Shown in pieces: positions 26,750-41,202 of a DNA stretch of 64,000 bases (the first letter of the stretch is position 1; every line of letters begins with the position of its first letter). The stretch lies in the NCBI GenBank assembly GCA_028554795.2, contig CM068826.1, positions 105,500,602 through 105,564,601 of the forward strand. Direction: 5' to 3'. The stretch comes from Sinohyriopsis cumingii. Lineage: Eukaryota > Mollusca > Bivalvia > Unionida > Unionidae. A model generated the notes under the pieces. That model had not been told where the DNA came from and did not search any database. It was given only the letters and a program-made list of their open reading frames with translations. A program made the position numbers and the translations under genes.

Positions 26750-28849
26750 ATTGATAAGAATTGACTAATTTTATTTCAGTAACATGACTTTTATAAAAAT
26801 TTGTTGTCCAGTGTTACTTGCAATGGTTTTAACGTGAGCGATATTTGTGATCACAACGTGGATTGTTTGCAACGGTTTTGACGTGCTTATGGAAGTAGAC
26901 AACTAAATAATAGTTTGCCAGGTACAATCTAGGCTTTGAACAAAATTCATATTGACGGTTTCTTGTTAGTTCTGGAAAGATTTTCACAATATTCTTTCTT
27001 CTGGTGAATTAAAGTTAGGAATATCTCTCATCCATTTGAGTATGTTGTGTAGGTCTCTGATGTCGATATGATTTCAGTTAAGCTGAACGTAAAGACTCAA
27101 TAAAATAAGATAAAAGTCAGTTGTGTAATGATAAGATTTAAGAACTATTTACATATTAGATGCCACAATCATTGTGGGAGTGATCAATCTTCTAAACGTT
27201 ATAAGGATGTATAGGAGAATAGTTACAATATGCAGTTATTATCACATCAAGATTCGTCCGTCAGCCATACAAAGTTGAAATCCTACATTTCGGCTTCTAC
27301 CTAAATAAATCTTAAATGCAGCCAGATGGGAAAAAAAATCCAGAAATTTCAAGAAAATAAAGAACAGTCTGATTAAAAATAGCTTGTAAATCTCCTATGG
27401 AATATACATTTCTCAGACCGTAATCGGGGCTTTACAATCCCTTTCTGATAGCAGTTGTTTACGTGTTCTTTGTTATTATATGAACCGCTATTTGTCTTGC
27501 TCCTCGTTGTTGGTTACATGGCAGATTTTAGATAAATTGTATCAGTTGTTCCTTTATTATCTTTATAATAATGAATCCTACCTGCTGTGTGAAACGGCAG
27601 TTTATGTCACATTGAAGATTCGACAACACCAAACCTCAAATAGATTACCAGTTCTGTTAAATTCAGTTTATTTGTAATTTGGCCATAAAATGGCATACAT
27701 ATACAAAGTCAAAACGAATAATGTAACAGAGATTATAAATCAGCGTTTAATATATCTTTGAATATTGTATCATATTAATTTAAGAGAAGTGCTTCGTGTT
27801 ATTAACTTCAAAGCAAGCATTCATATAATCCGTAAGGTTCTGGATTATGTGCTTATTTTCAAATAATAAAGCCAAATTATTTTATTCTCAGGTTTTAGTT
27901 TATTAAATTTGATATTTGTTTTATTTGCAAGACTGTTATACTGCTCATTTACTTATAGCTGACAATATATAAGGAACTTAACTGAATATTTGACTTCTCT
28001 TTTCAATAAGTAATGACATATTTGGTCTTCGACTTTAAGACTATTATATCTTGTTGTCCCAATAGCTAGCTGGATGATGGAATTCATGCGTGCTTATAAT
28101 CCATGAATACTGCAATATCGACTCCATCTGAAACACCGTTATTATGGTTATCAAGCATCCGTTCTTTCATTCAAACACTGGGGATAACATTGGGAATAAT
28201 CCATATTTTCATAAAACAGAATCTTTTTTAAGAAATCCATGGTCAAGCCAATGTGCAATTAGTACTGACAACCTGTCTCAGAAGATGTCTATAAACAGCT
28301 TTTGAAATTACTATCAAAACTTTTCACTTAGATTTTGTCTTACAGCCAAATGTTTAAAGACTGTAATCTTAACCTATGAGGTAATCGATTCTTGTTTAAA
28401 TATTCAAGGAATGTGTTGCGTGATCCAGCACAATTCCTAATAGGGATACATGTGGTATTGTAACAATGAGAAATATCAGCACGAAGTCCTGTGCCACATA
28501 AGGTGTATGGCAGAAAGGGTGAATTGTATCAGAAAAATCTCCATATTGCTGTAATACCATGTCTGAGACTATATTTCTTTTAAAAAAAACATACAGGAAA
28601 AGAATCAATTTTTAATTTCTTAAATATTATTTCATATGCAATCTAATTTTAACAATGTTTCAGAAGTTTAATAAACAACTATTCTGAATTATAAATGAAA
28701 TATAAGGAGTATTTGAAAAGTTCTGAATATTTTGTTATAACTTCTTTGTTTCTTTGAACAGGTTAATAAAGTTATTTCCTATCTAAAACAAAATAACATT
28801 CTATAAAATGACTTGCAGCTGTATCTACAATACGCCAGGTGTAGAGGGT

Positions 28850-29290
28850 GTAACGTGAGGTGTCTACAAGGGAAGGTCATGCGAAATAGGGTCCAAATAT
28901 TCCAGGTGCATACGGGAAACTTAGCAAAGGAGCCGTCTTGAAAGTTATTTTGTAGCAGTATAGCATGAGGTGGCGGTCTCTACTCGAACGGAAATACCAT
29001 ATGTGAGTTTGTTTATATAACAGTGTTGCGTATGTTTGACAGAGAATGTGAATTTGGTTTACCCTCTAAATGAAATACTGTACGAGAATCATGTGCTAAA
29101 TATGGTTCAAAGATTACAGGAATAAACAGGAAATTCACATGGGAAATTGACTTTTGAAAGTTAAGTTTATAGGGACAAAAAGGGTGGGTCGAAATTTTAA
29201 GATTACAAACAGGTAATTGAGAGGAAGCCACCTTGCTGAAAGGTGTGTTTTAACAGTGTAACATTAGATAACGGTATGTTTTATAACGAC
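28850..29290. repeat. Degenerate tandem repeat, unit about 130-190 bp
   Basis: Three loosely similar blocks share the order 'caaa-att-aggt/ggaat, ggaaac/ggaaat, ctt-gaaagt, aacagtgt-gc/aac, gaggtggcggt/agataacggt'. The similarity is weak and was judged by eye only. Confidence 0.3.
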
Positions 29291-30127
29291 ATTCGTTTCC
29301 CACGAGGAGTCGTTTGTTTTGGACATGTTGGTCCTTTTTTGGAGAGAAATATAAGTTTGTTGACAGGGAAAATCATCCCTCTTACAAATAACGTTAAAAT
29401 ATTGAGCTCCTTTCATAATGTCACTAACCCCTATTTTAAGCAAAACTGCTGTCCTATTCAGTACGGTATGGTAAATAATTGGTATCAAATAGAATTTAAA
29501 TCACATCTAAAAAAAATTGGTATCACTATCCGTAATACCCCTGTATGATCTATCATATCATTATATTACTAAAACTTATGGTCTCTTCTCCAATGGCATT
29601 TTGTTACTTCCCTTAATAATATTCTGAAACGCCCCTATTCTCCAGTTTCAAACAAGACTACTAACCTATTTGAGACTATCTATTTGTTATATTTTTGTTG
29701 CAAAAATAATAGTTTACGCTCAATCAAAATTATATTACAATATTCTTCTAGCCCCATCCGTCTCCCCATCCCTGTTTGGCTTCCGAACTGGTGTGTGTCA
29801 ACGGGTATTATTAAATATATGTTTCAATATTCTGCTGGAAAATCACTTTGGAGTGTTCCATATCTTAAATATGTTACAATTCTGCAAGCGTACTGCGATC
29901 AAAGTTCCGTTCATCAAATTAAGACACCATCTTAGAGTGATAAATACACTGACCGACTTTGTTTTATCCCCAAGACAACTATAGTTGTGACAGTTGGAGG
30001 TTTATTGTTCTATATCGAGACAGCGTGTTTAATCAATAATGTAATGTGCTGAAATCGATTTTGGTTTACCGATGTTTAAAATCATCACACTAAGGCATGT
30101 CAGTATGTGCGCTCGCGCACTCGCCCG

Positions 30128-30133
30128 TGTGTA

Positions 30134-30189
<56 letters not shown>
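30128..30189. repeat. (GT)n(GA)n microsatellite
   Basis: About 26 bp of (GT)n is followed by about 35 bp of (GA)n, preceded by a short cgctcgcgcactcgcc GC-rich patch. A separate (ATT)n tract lies at about 30399-30429. Confidence 0.95.
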
Positions 30190-30192
<3 letters not shown>

Positions 30193-30395
30193 AGGTCAGA
30201 GGAAATAATTTAAGCGAATGATATAATTTTTTTCCAAAAAAATACTTTGCTGAAATTTTCAATTCAGAATTTATGTGTGTGAAATAGATTCTCAAGCTCT
30301 TTATTTATTTCAAGTTTGCATAGTCACAATGATTTTCGTAAAATATGGCTATCAAAAATTGAAAACGTGTATCATCTCTTTTCGTTTTATTGAGA

Positions 30396-30429
<34 letters not shown>

Positions 30430-31107
30430 TCGTTCTTACTGTCGTTCATGAGATGAATGGATTTTAATTTGTTTTTTATAACCAATTATTCATGATATAA
30501 ACGACAGATGACAGTTTCATATGTGTGCCAAGGGAAGAAAATATGTTTTAAATCCTGCATAAATATTTTCCAGCGTCACAATGAAGAATTAATTTTATCA
30601 ACTTTCACTCAGTGATTTATTGTAATAGTTTATTAATAAACATTTCTGCACCAAATATTTCATGTAAGTTGTGTTTAGATATTATTTGAAAATGTTTCCA
30701 TTGAAAATAGTTCAACCTTTTGGTCTAATGACTATTTCTTTCTTTGTTTTTCTTTACATTGAGAAAAACAATTTGCTTAGCTTGATGAAACGAATATCAC
30801 CATGTTGTTAGAAAAGCAGTTGACATGGCAATAGGAACATGTCACTTAGAATAAAACAGGATCAGCAATTAAGAAAACTAGAAAACTGAAAGAATATTGT
30901 TGCCAGGTTACCATTTACTTATCTCAAGCTTCATCATATATCCAACCGCTCTACGTTGTGAATTTAGATTCGTTTGTCTGTCTTTCGTTCCAGACGTTAT
31001 ATGATAAGTGCCTGTGTTTTTTTTGGGGAGAAGATAAATGCTTTTAGATTAAACAGATACAGCAGTTAAATTTCTTACACATCCATCCATCCATACATAC
31101 ATACAAT

Positions 31108-32595
<1,488 letters not shown>

Positions 32596-32650
32596 ATAAT
32601 AATAATAATAATAATAATAATAAGAAGAAGAAGAAGAAGAAGAAGAATAA

Positions 32651-32652
<2 letters not shown>
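32596..32652. repeat. (AAT)n(AAG)n microsatellite
   Basis: About 26 bp of (AAT)n followed by (AAG)n. A second (AAT)n tract continues at 33005-33041, on the other side of the SINE, so the SINE inserted into or beside a pre-existing AAT microsatellite. Confidence 0.9.
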
Positions 32653-32699
<47 letters not shown>

Positions 32700-33001
32700 A
32701 GATGCTTAATGTAGCTTTAACAATTTTTCTGTCATATCACTACGTTGTCTTCAGTGTGACAGTTGATAGTGATGTCTAGCACTGTGGCATCATACCAAAG
32801 ACATGTACCATCATGTCCCACCCAATCATATTATCCTGACACCAGGCCTACTAATCCTAAAACTAACCTCTTAATTATAAGCGCCAAGTGAGGCAGCTGT
32901 TAGTACCATTTTTGTAAGTCTTTGGTATGACTCGGCTGGGGTTCGAACCCGCGACCTCCCGTTATCCGAGGCGGACGCTCTAACCACTTAAGCCAAGTGG
33001 T
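32653..33001 (-). repeat. tRNA-derived SINE, copy 3
   Basis: This is a reverse-oriented copy. The head at the right end carries the B box (gggttcgaacccgcg on the plus strand) and an A-box region (gctctaaccacttaagcc). The conserved body follows, and a (GT)n tract of about 45 bp forms the tail on the left. It is more diverged in the body than copy 2. Confidence 0.85.
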
Positions 33002-33005
33002 GATG

Positions 33006-35967
<2,962 letters not shown>

Positions 35968-36595
35968 GTATCAGGATGAAATCTATGCTAAAAGCCAATC
36001 TGACAACGTATCAAGATGAAATCGATATTAAATACCAATCTGACAACGTATCAAGATGCAATCTATATTAAATACCAATCTGACAACGTATCAAGATGCA
36101 ATCTATATTAAATGCCAATCTGACAACGTATCAAGATGCAATCTATATTAAATATCAATCTGACAACGTATCAAGATGCAATCTATATTAAATACCAATC
36201 TGACAACGTATCAAGATGCAATCTATATTAAATACCAATCTGACAACGTATCAAGATGCAATCTATATTAAATATCAATCTGACAACGTATCAAGATGCA
36301 ATCTATATTAAATATCAATCTGACAACGTATCAAGATGCAATCTATATTAAATACCAATCTGACAACGTATCACGATGAAATCGATATTAAATACCAATC
36401 TAACAACGTATCAGGATGAAATCGATATTAAATACCAATCTGACAAAGTATCAGGATGAAATCGATACTAAGTACCAATCTGTCAACTTATCAGGATGAA
36501 ATCGATATTAAATACCAATCTCACAGCATATCAGGATGAAATCGATACTAAATACCAATCTGACAACGTATCGGGATTAAAACGATGCTATCGTT
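35968..36595. repeat. 40-bp minisatellite, about 15-16 copies
   Basis: The unit is gtatcaagatgcaatctata plus ttaaataccaatctgacaac, exactly 40 bp and in strict register. The central copies (about 36048-36370) are almost identical and carry gcaatctata. The outer copies carry gaaatcgata and more substitutions. This is the expected pattern of homogenisation in the middle of an array. Confidence 0.93.
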
Positions 36596-37234
36596 GTCAA
36601 CCATCCGTAATGTCAATACTTTACCTGATATGACCATTGTACTTGAATTCTCCCTTTGTAGCAATGCGGATGCAGCAAGATCACTTTTTTGCTCAGAAAA
36701 GCGTTTTGAGAAGTTTGAACAATACCATCCAGTCTTTAATGAGTGCAGATAGCAACACTGATGAAACTTGTATCACATTCCAGCCATCCAAATGGAGTAT
36801 TCAGAGCAGCAACGTCTGCAGTTCTAAGTTAATGATGTACTCCACCGTCCCCACCCCCCAAAAAAAAAAAATTAAAAAAAAAAAAACGGTGACAATTAGA
36901 ACAAAATCATACGCGACGAAATGTGGATGTTGAATTCTGTATTTTTTAAATAATGTTTTAATGACAGAAACTGTGTGCATGTTATGCCTCTCAACAAAGT
37001 GTAGGGAAATATAACATTAGCCTTGTCGGTCAATTACACTTTGGTTAAGTGTTTGTGTTCAGGTAATTTTGGCACTGTGGTTGGGAATTCGTGCTTTGTG
37101 AGTGTTTATGTGTTGTGAATGTGCGTGTATGTATGTGCGTGTGTTTATGTGGATGTGAGAGAGAAGGAGAGAAAGAAAGGTGACGATATATGAATATACT
37201 AAGTCTATAAGCGTCTTCTGCTTCAAAGTATATT
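36596..37234. other. Intergenic, nothing seen
   Basis: Contains an A-rich run near 36859-36886. The frame at 36637-36933 reads into this run and has no recognisable domain. Confidence 0.45.
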
Positions 37235-37280
<46 letters not shown>

Positions 37281-37564
37281 TTAGGATTTTTAACAACTTT
37301 TCAGTCATATCGCTACGATGTCTGTAGTAGCGGTTTATCGTGATGTCTAGCACTGAGGCATCATGCCGCAGACATGTAGTATCATGTCCCACCCAGTCAC
37401 ATCATCCTGGCACCAGGCCGACGAGTCCTAACACTAACCTCTTAATGCTGAGCGCCTAGCGAGGCAGATGTTAGTACCATTTTTGTAAGTCTTTGGTATG
37501 ACTCGGCCGGGGATCGAACCCACGATCTCCCGCTTCCGAGGCGAACGCTCTAACTACTAGGGAA
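37235..37564 (-). repeat. tRNA-derived SINE, copy 4, with TSD
   Basis: Reverse orientation. The B box region reads ggggatcgaacccacga on the plus strand, and the left end is a (GT)n tail of about 44 bp. A perfect 13-bp target duplication, ttcaaagtatatt, flanks it at 37222-37234 and 37565-37577, which fixes both ends. Confidence 0.93.
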
Positions 37565-37577
37565 TTCAAAGTATATT

Positions 37578-38375
37578 AAAATTCTTCCAAGAAAAGACGT
37601 ATTTTATTTTGTTTATCCTAATTTTGAACTTCTGGTTATTTTCTATGGGCTTGTGCGTGTAGATAATTTATTCTGAATTCTACAACGTTTTTTTACACGA
37701 GTTACGTCCGCATACCTCCCCAGTTACCACAAGACCTACTTTTTCATTCTCATCCACTCCCCACCGCCACCATTATCAGGATGGTTGGCAGGTATGACTC
37801 TTACATACAAATTAATATTTAATGTTTTGATAAAAAAATCAATAGTCGGTCAGTTGTCAAGATAAATGAATGTGATATGTTTGGCATTATTTGACACTGA
37901 ATGAATTTCCACTGTTTATAGACTATTGGCTTATAAAGTATTCTGATTTAAATTTGGTTCATTTTAGTGTCAAATTTGCATCTGGAATTTAAAATTTCAT
38001 TCAGTTTTCAGAGTTGAGGAGTTAAGGTTTACTGATGTAACGTTTACTGAAACTAGAACAAGAAAATTGTGCGATCTGAAATATGATTTAGTTTCAAACA
38101 AATTTCAAGGTTGTTTTTATTTCTTCAGAGGTTACACTGTATTTATTTTCACTAAAATCGCCCTGCATCATCACTTTGTATAAATAATGGAACCTTGGAA
38201 CTTTTGAATAGATACATGTTCATTTTTAGATAATAATATCTCGTACATTATGAAATACGGTAAATGATTCAACTAAAGTAAACATAACAACTTTCACAAT
38301 TCTAAAGAATAATAGTTTTATTCCATTTTCTAACCAATATTATCCCCGAACAAACTTTCCAGTCATCCTTCAATT
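37578..38375. other. Intergenic, nothing seen
   Basis: AT-rich sequence up to the target duplication of the Polinton. Confidence 0.5.
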
Positions 38376-38381
38376 GCTTTA

Positions 38382-38771
38382 AGTAGTAAAGTGGGATACT
38401 ATAGCCTCAATGGGAATTAGCATTACAGACCCCCCTTGGGAACATATAGCCTCAATGGAAATTTAACATGGAGAAAAATCGTGGGAACATATAGCCTCAA
38501 GGGAATTTAACATGGAGAAAAATCGTGGGAACATATAGCCTCAAGGGAATTTAACATGGAGAAAAATCGTGGGACGATATAGCCTCAAGAGGAATTGAAC
38601 ATGGGAATAGGGACTGTATAGCGTCAAAGGAATTTAAACAGGGTGGGACTGTATAGCGTCAAGGGAAATTGAACATGGGATTTTTTTTTTTTAAATTTAA
38701 AAAAAAGGGGTAGGCAATTGAAAGTCATTCTCTTTTCGAGAAATGTGGGTGGCCCTGAAAAGGGCCTTTGG
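38382..38771 (+). repeat. Polinton left terminal inverted repeat
   Basis: 390 bp, pairing with 57779-58168. It contains six to seven imperfect tandem units of 34-45 bp built on gggaacatatagcctcaagg followed by aatttaacatgg, then an A/T homopolymer region and the histone-type stem-loop used by the first minus-strand gene. The inner boundary falls just after the stem-loop. Confidence 0.95.
38729..38771 (-). terminator. Histone-type mRNA 3' stem-loop 1 (inside left TIR)
   Basis: The minus strand reads CCAAAGGCCCTTTTCAGGGC, completing the stem with C, then ACCCACA and TCTCGAAAAGAGAATGAC. This is a 6-bp stem with a TTTC loop and the CCAAA/ACCCA flanks of metazoan replication-dependent histone mRNAs. 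A purine-rich block sits where the U7-binding downstream element lies. The stem begins 51 nt after the stop of the gene at 38818-39360. Confidence 0.85.
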
Positions 38772-38817
38772 CTTTCTTCTATTTCCTCCATTTTCTCAAC
38801 CAGCCCCTAATCTTTCC

Positions 38818-39360
38818 TCAAATTCCTTTGTTCTTCTTCTTTTCATTTTCCGGTATCCAGTCCGGGTGACCCATGGCTCGGAACTTCTGTTGGATTTTTA
38901 TCCAGTTATTGTTCAGTCTCTCATATTCTTCTTTTTTCTTTCTATTCTCTTCTTCTTTTCTATCTTTTGCCCATCTGTCCTTAATTTTCTGCACTTCTTC
39001 CTCTATTATCTTTTTCATCTTTTCTTCCGCTTTCTTTAGTTGTTCACTGCCCCTTTTCACAAACTTCCACTCTGACCATTTCTCTAGCTCTTCTAAATAA
39101 CATCTCACTGCTTTTACCTTGTCCATAGACTCTTTTATTGTCCCCACTCTTACATACTCTGGTTGAATCAATCCTCTCAATCTCTTAACTTCTTCCTCTA
39201 TCATCTCCTCTATCATCTTCCTGGCTAATTTCAGTTCATTGACATAGTCAAGACTTTTTCTCAATCTCCATTCTCTTTCTATCCTTTCAATAGTATATTC
39301 TCCATCCATCATCCAAAAGTAAACATTTCTTAAATCATTAAACAACGCCGACACTTCCAT
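38818..39360 (-). CDS. Polinton terminal gene 1: coiled-coil protein, unknown function
   Basis: 180 residues, with no recognisable domain and no membrane segment. The sequence is highly charged and predicted helical by eye. It contains an internal duplication: the segment at about residues 25-65 (KLARKMIEEMIEEEVKRLR) is echoed at about 88-128 (LKKAEEKMKKIIEEEVQKIK). The gene at 40619-40984 has one copy of the same unit (IEELFREEVNREKEEW), so the two are probably paralogues. The ATG at 39360 follows a TATA-like ttcgtataaga (39410-39420) and a conserved promoter motif 63 nt upstream. The mRNA appears to end at a histone-type stem-loop within the TIR rather than at a poly(A) signal. The frame is open. 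The function is unknown. Confidence 0.75.
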   Translation of the reverse strand: MEVSALFNDLRNVYFWMMDGEYTIERIEREWRLRKSLDYVNELKLARKMIEEMIEEEVKRLRGLIQPEYVRVGTIKESMDKVKAVRCYLEELEKWSEWKFVKRGSEQLKKAEEKMKKIIEEEVQKIKDRWAKDRKEEENRKKKEEYERLNNNWIKIQQKFRAMGHPDWIPENEKKKNKGI

Positions 39361-39422
39361 CTTGTATCTGTTATTCCGTAGAATGGTGCGAACGACGAAC
39401 GTTGTGGGGTCTTATACGAAAA

Positions 39423-39515
39423 GCGCAGACGTGAAGGAAAACATCCCCCTAAGACATAAAATTGATATTACCTAGTTCATCACTTAAAACGCGCGGACGT
39501 GAAGGAAAACATCCC
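39423..39515 (-). promoter_or_regulatory. Promoter motif of terminal gene 1 (two copies)
   Basis: Plus-strand GACGTGAAGGAAAACATCCC occurs twice, within 39423-39447 and 39491-39515, each preceded by gcgc. The inner copy ends 63 nt from the ATG, with a TATA-like site in between. The same motif lies 64 and 67 nt upstream of the next two genes. Confidence 0.6.
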
Positions 39516-39579
39516 ATAGTTTCTCATTTCATATAATAAAATCCTAACTATACTCTTCACACACGCTAAGAAACAATAA

Positions 39580-39721
39580 ACGAACCCATAATCTACTATT
39601 CACACAAACTTACGTGAGCTTTTACAAACACAAACACATACACATACACTCACACTATGAAAAAAAGAGTTAGTGTTTATATTCACACTACTCTACCTAC
39701 ACACATTGGCAAATTGATGGT
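39580..39721. repeat. Spacer duplication, copy 1
   Basis: The sequence cacatacactcacactatga through ctacctacacacattggcaa and on into the stem-loop at 39722 is repeated nearly exactly at about 40420-40551. Together with the shared promoter motif this shows that gene cassettes were copied in tandem. Confidence 0.8.
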
Positions 39722-39766
39722 TATTTCTTTTCTAGAGTATTGGGTAGCCCTGAAAAGGGCTGTTTT
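39722..39766 (-). terminator. Histone-type mRNA 3' stem-loop 2
   Basis: The minus strand reads AGCCCTTTTCAGGGCT, ACCC, then CTAGAAAAGAAAT as the purine-rich element. The 6-bp stem and TTTC loop are kept, with A-T as the first pair instead of G-C. The stem begins 32 nt after the stop of the gene at 39794-40108. Confidence 0.8.
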
Positions 39767-39793
39767 TTTTTTTTGAACTTCATGGACACCTGG

Positions 39794-40108
39794 TTAATGA
39801 TGGCACCTTCCAGGCCTGGCGCCACATACACATCTTGTTCTCCAGTTGCTTTTTACTTTTCTTGGGGAGAGAGCAGAGGCGGGATAAATAGCTTCAGAAT
39901 CCCAATTTTCTGTCTCTGGGATTCTGAAATTTCTTCTCTCCTCTTCCTCTTCTTTGTATCTTCTCTCCTCTTCTTTGTTTCTTCTTTCCTCCTCCTCTCT
40001 CATCCTTCCCTCTTCGACAATGGCTTCCGCGGGCAGTTCGTTCAACAGGCGCCTGGAATATTCCAGATGTACATGAAGTTCCAACAGTTTCGCTAGTCTG
40101 GTGTTCAT
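39794..40108 (-). CDS. Polinton terminal gene 2: small charged protein, unknown function
   Basis: 104 residues from the ATG at 40108 (MNTRLAKLLELHVHLEYSRR). I chose this start because the frame extends to 40159 only through a non-ATG codon, and because the promoter motif then lies 64 nt upstream, as in genes 1 and 3. The N-terminal helix (LAKLLE-HV-L) resembles that of gene 3 (LAKLNEAYVNLHRVRHS). A Glu/Arg block (EEERRNKEEERRYKEEEE) follows, and the Cys/His-containing C-terminus reads CVCGARPGRCHH. No known domain was recognised. Confidence 0.65.
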   Translation of the reverse strand: MNTRLAKLLELHVHLEYSRRLLNELPAEAIVEEGRMREEEERRNKEEERRYKEEEEERRNFRIPETENWDSEAIYPASALSPRKVKSNWRTRCVCGARPGRCHH

Positions 40109-40171
40109 TCTGGTGTTGATCAATGAACAAGGGTAGCTGGACTGCCGAACGAGTTTCAATTAATACTAAAA

Positions 40172-40262
40172 GTGCGGACGTGAAGGAAAAGATCCCCCTA
40201 AAAACATAAAATTGATCTTACCTAGATCATGACCAAAAAACAACGCGCGGACCTAAAAGAAA
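40172..40262 (-). promoter_or_regulatory. Promoter motif of terminal gene 2
   Basis: Plus-strand GACGTGAAGGAAAAGATCCC lies within 40172-40196, with a diverged partial copy (gcgcggacctaaaagaaac) near 40244-40262. The surrounding sequence (ccctaaaaacataaaattga) also matches the gene 1 upstream region, so the whole promoter block is duplicated. Confidence 0.6.
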
Positions 40263-40419
40263 CACTCACTCACTTTTTTATACTACCCATCACTATTCTA
40301 AAAAAATCTTTTTCATTAATCACTTCAATATACTATTCACATACGCAAAGCAATCCAATCAAACCCCCAAATCTACTCTCCCTACACCTCAAACAGCCAA
40401 ACAAAATACATGATCTTAA

Positions 40420-40551
40420 TCTACTATCCATACCAACGTACGTGAGCTGTTACAAACACAAACACACAAACACATACACTCGCACTATTAAAAAAAAGAA
40501 TTAGTGTTTATATTCACACTACTCTACCTACACACATTGGCAAATTGATGG
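40420..40551. repeat. Spacer duplication, copy 2
   Basis: Near-identical to about 39580-39721. Shared phrases include ttagtgtttatattcacact, actctacctacacacattgg and caaattgatggtcatttctt. Confidence 0.8.
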
Positions 40552-40599
40552 TCATTTCTTTTCTAGAGTATTGGGGTAGCCCTGAAAAGGGCTGTTTTT
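40552..40599 (-). terminator. Histone-type mRNA 3' stem-loop 3
   Basis: The minus strand reads AGCCCTTTTCAGGGCT, ACCCC, then CTAGAAAAGAAATGAC. The stem starts 25 nt after the stop of the gene ending at 40619. It is nearly identical to stem-loop 2, in keeping with cassette duplication. Confidence 0.8.
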
Positions 40600-40618
40600 T
40601 GTTTGCTATGGCAATCTT

Positions 40619-40984
40619 TTAGTTTCTAAGAATGCGATGTCCTCTGAGGATAGACTTTCTGGAGATAGGTCTGCTTCTTCGGAAAGAGAAGAAGAACTCT
40701 TTGGTGTCGATACGACAATCGACAAAGCCTCTGTCAGGTTCAGGTTGCTGCTGCTGCTGTTGTTGTTGTTGTTGTTGTTGTTCCTGCTGTCTCTGAAGTC
40801 TGTACTTCTCTGTCCATTCTTCTTTCTCCCTGTTCACTTCTTCTCTGAAGAGCTCTTCTATCAGGTCTTCAGTGACTTTTAGCATTCTCACATTCTCTAT
40901 CTCTTCTGGCTTCGGTATCACACTGTGTCTGACCCTATGCAAATTCACGTAGGCTTCGTTTAGCTTAGCTAGTTTGGAGCACAT
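40619..40984 (-). CDS. Polinton terminal gene 3: poly-Gln coiled-coil protein, unknown function
   Basis: 121 residues from the ATG at 40984 (MCSKLAKLNEAYVNLHRVRH). The frame could start at 41113, but that extension would translate the promoter motif, so I prefer the downstream ATG. A helical segment (VTEDLIEELFREEVNREKEE) is related to the unit duplicated in gene 1. It is followed by an uninterrupted run of about 12 Gln and a basic Ser/Arg tail. The poly-Gln is encoded largely by CAA and CAG and may vary in length. The product has no recognised domain. Confidence 0.7.
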   Translation of the reverse strand: MCSKLAKLNEAYVNLHRVRHSVIPKPEEIENVRMLKVTEDLIEELFREEVNREKEEWTEKYRLQRQQEQQQQQQQQQQQQPEPDRGFVDCRIDTKEFFFSFRRSRPISRKSILRGHRILRN

Positions 40985-41038
40985 CTTCGTAGGATGACGA
41001 GTCGACAATGGATGGTTAGACTGGAAACTGCCCCGGTT

Positions 41039-41075
41039 CTTAAAGTCAAAGCGCGGACGTGAAGGAAAACATCCC
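41039..41075 (-). promoter_or_regulatory. Promoter motif and TATA-like site of terminal gene 3
   Basis: Plus-strand GACGTGAAGGAAAACATCCC lies within 41051-41075, 67 nt from the ATG at 40984. Next to it, on the gene side, is ctttaaga (minus strand), a weak TATA-like site about 55 nt from the ATG. Confidence 0.55.
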
Positions 41076-41202
41076 TCCACGGTTTTCGAGTCGCAACGTT
41101 CAATGAGTATCATGAGAGGGATAGTAAGAAGTTAAAGAGCATGAATCAACATTCTTATAGCCAAACAAAAGACAAAGGCATTTGTTTCAAAACACAACAT
41201 TT

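Larger units (their letters stand above)
24390..26853 (+). mobile_element. Probable DNA transposon encoding the 562-aa protein
   Basis: The intact ORF at 24908-26596 sits between inverted repeats at 24468-24521 and 26696-26749. The arms share tgaacacgaatat-like and ttggctct cores, at about 75-80 percent identity by eye. Outside them a 14-bp direct repeat, gatatttgtgatca, lies at 24390-24403 and 26840-26853. I cannot fix the outer termini or a target duplication, so the given limits are the outermost repeats seen. The protein family is multicopy and intronless in many invertebrates, which also favours a mobile element. Confidence 0.55.

Noticed and set aside
29243-29984. ORFs of 83-104 codons
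   Set aside because: Overlapping frames on both strands in AT-rich DNA with no motif and partly within a degenerate repeat.
39447-40235. A mini-intron (gtaagatcaattttatg...ttttag, minus strand) upstream of terminal genes 1 and 2
   Set aside because: It would be only about 24 nt, lies on the far side of the presumed TATA site, and is shared because the whole spacer was duplicated.
40984-41113. N-terminal extension of terminal gene 3 from the ATG at 41113
   Set aside because: The extension would translate the promoter motif. The ATG at 40984 keeps the same motif-to-ATG distance as genes 1 and 2.
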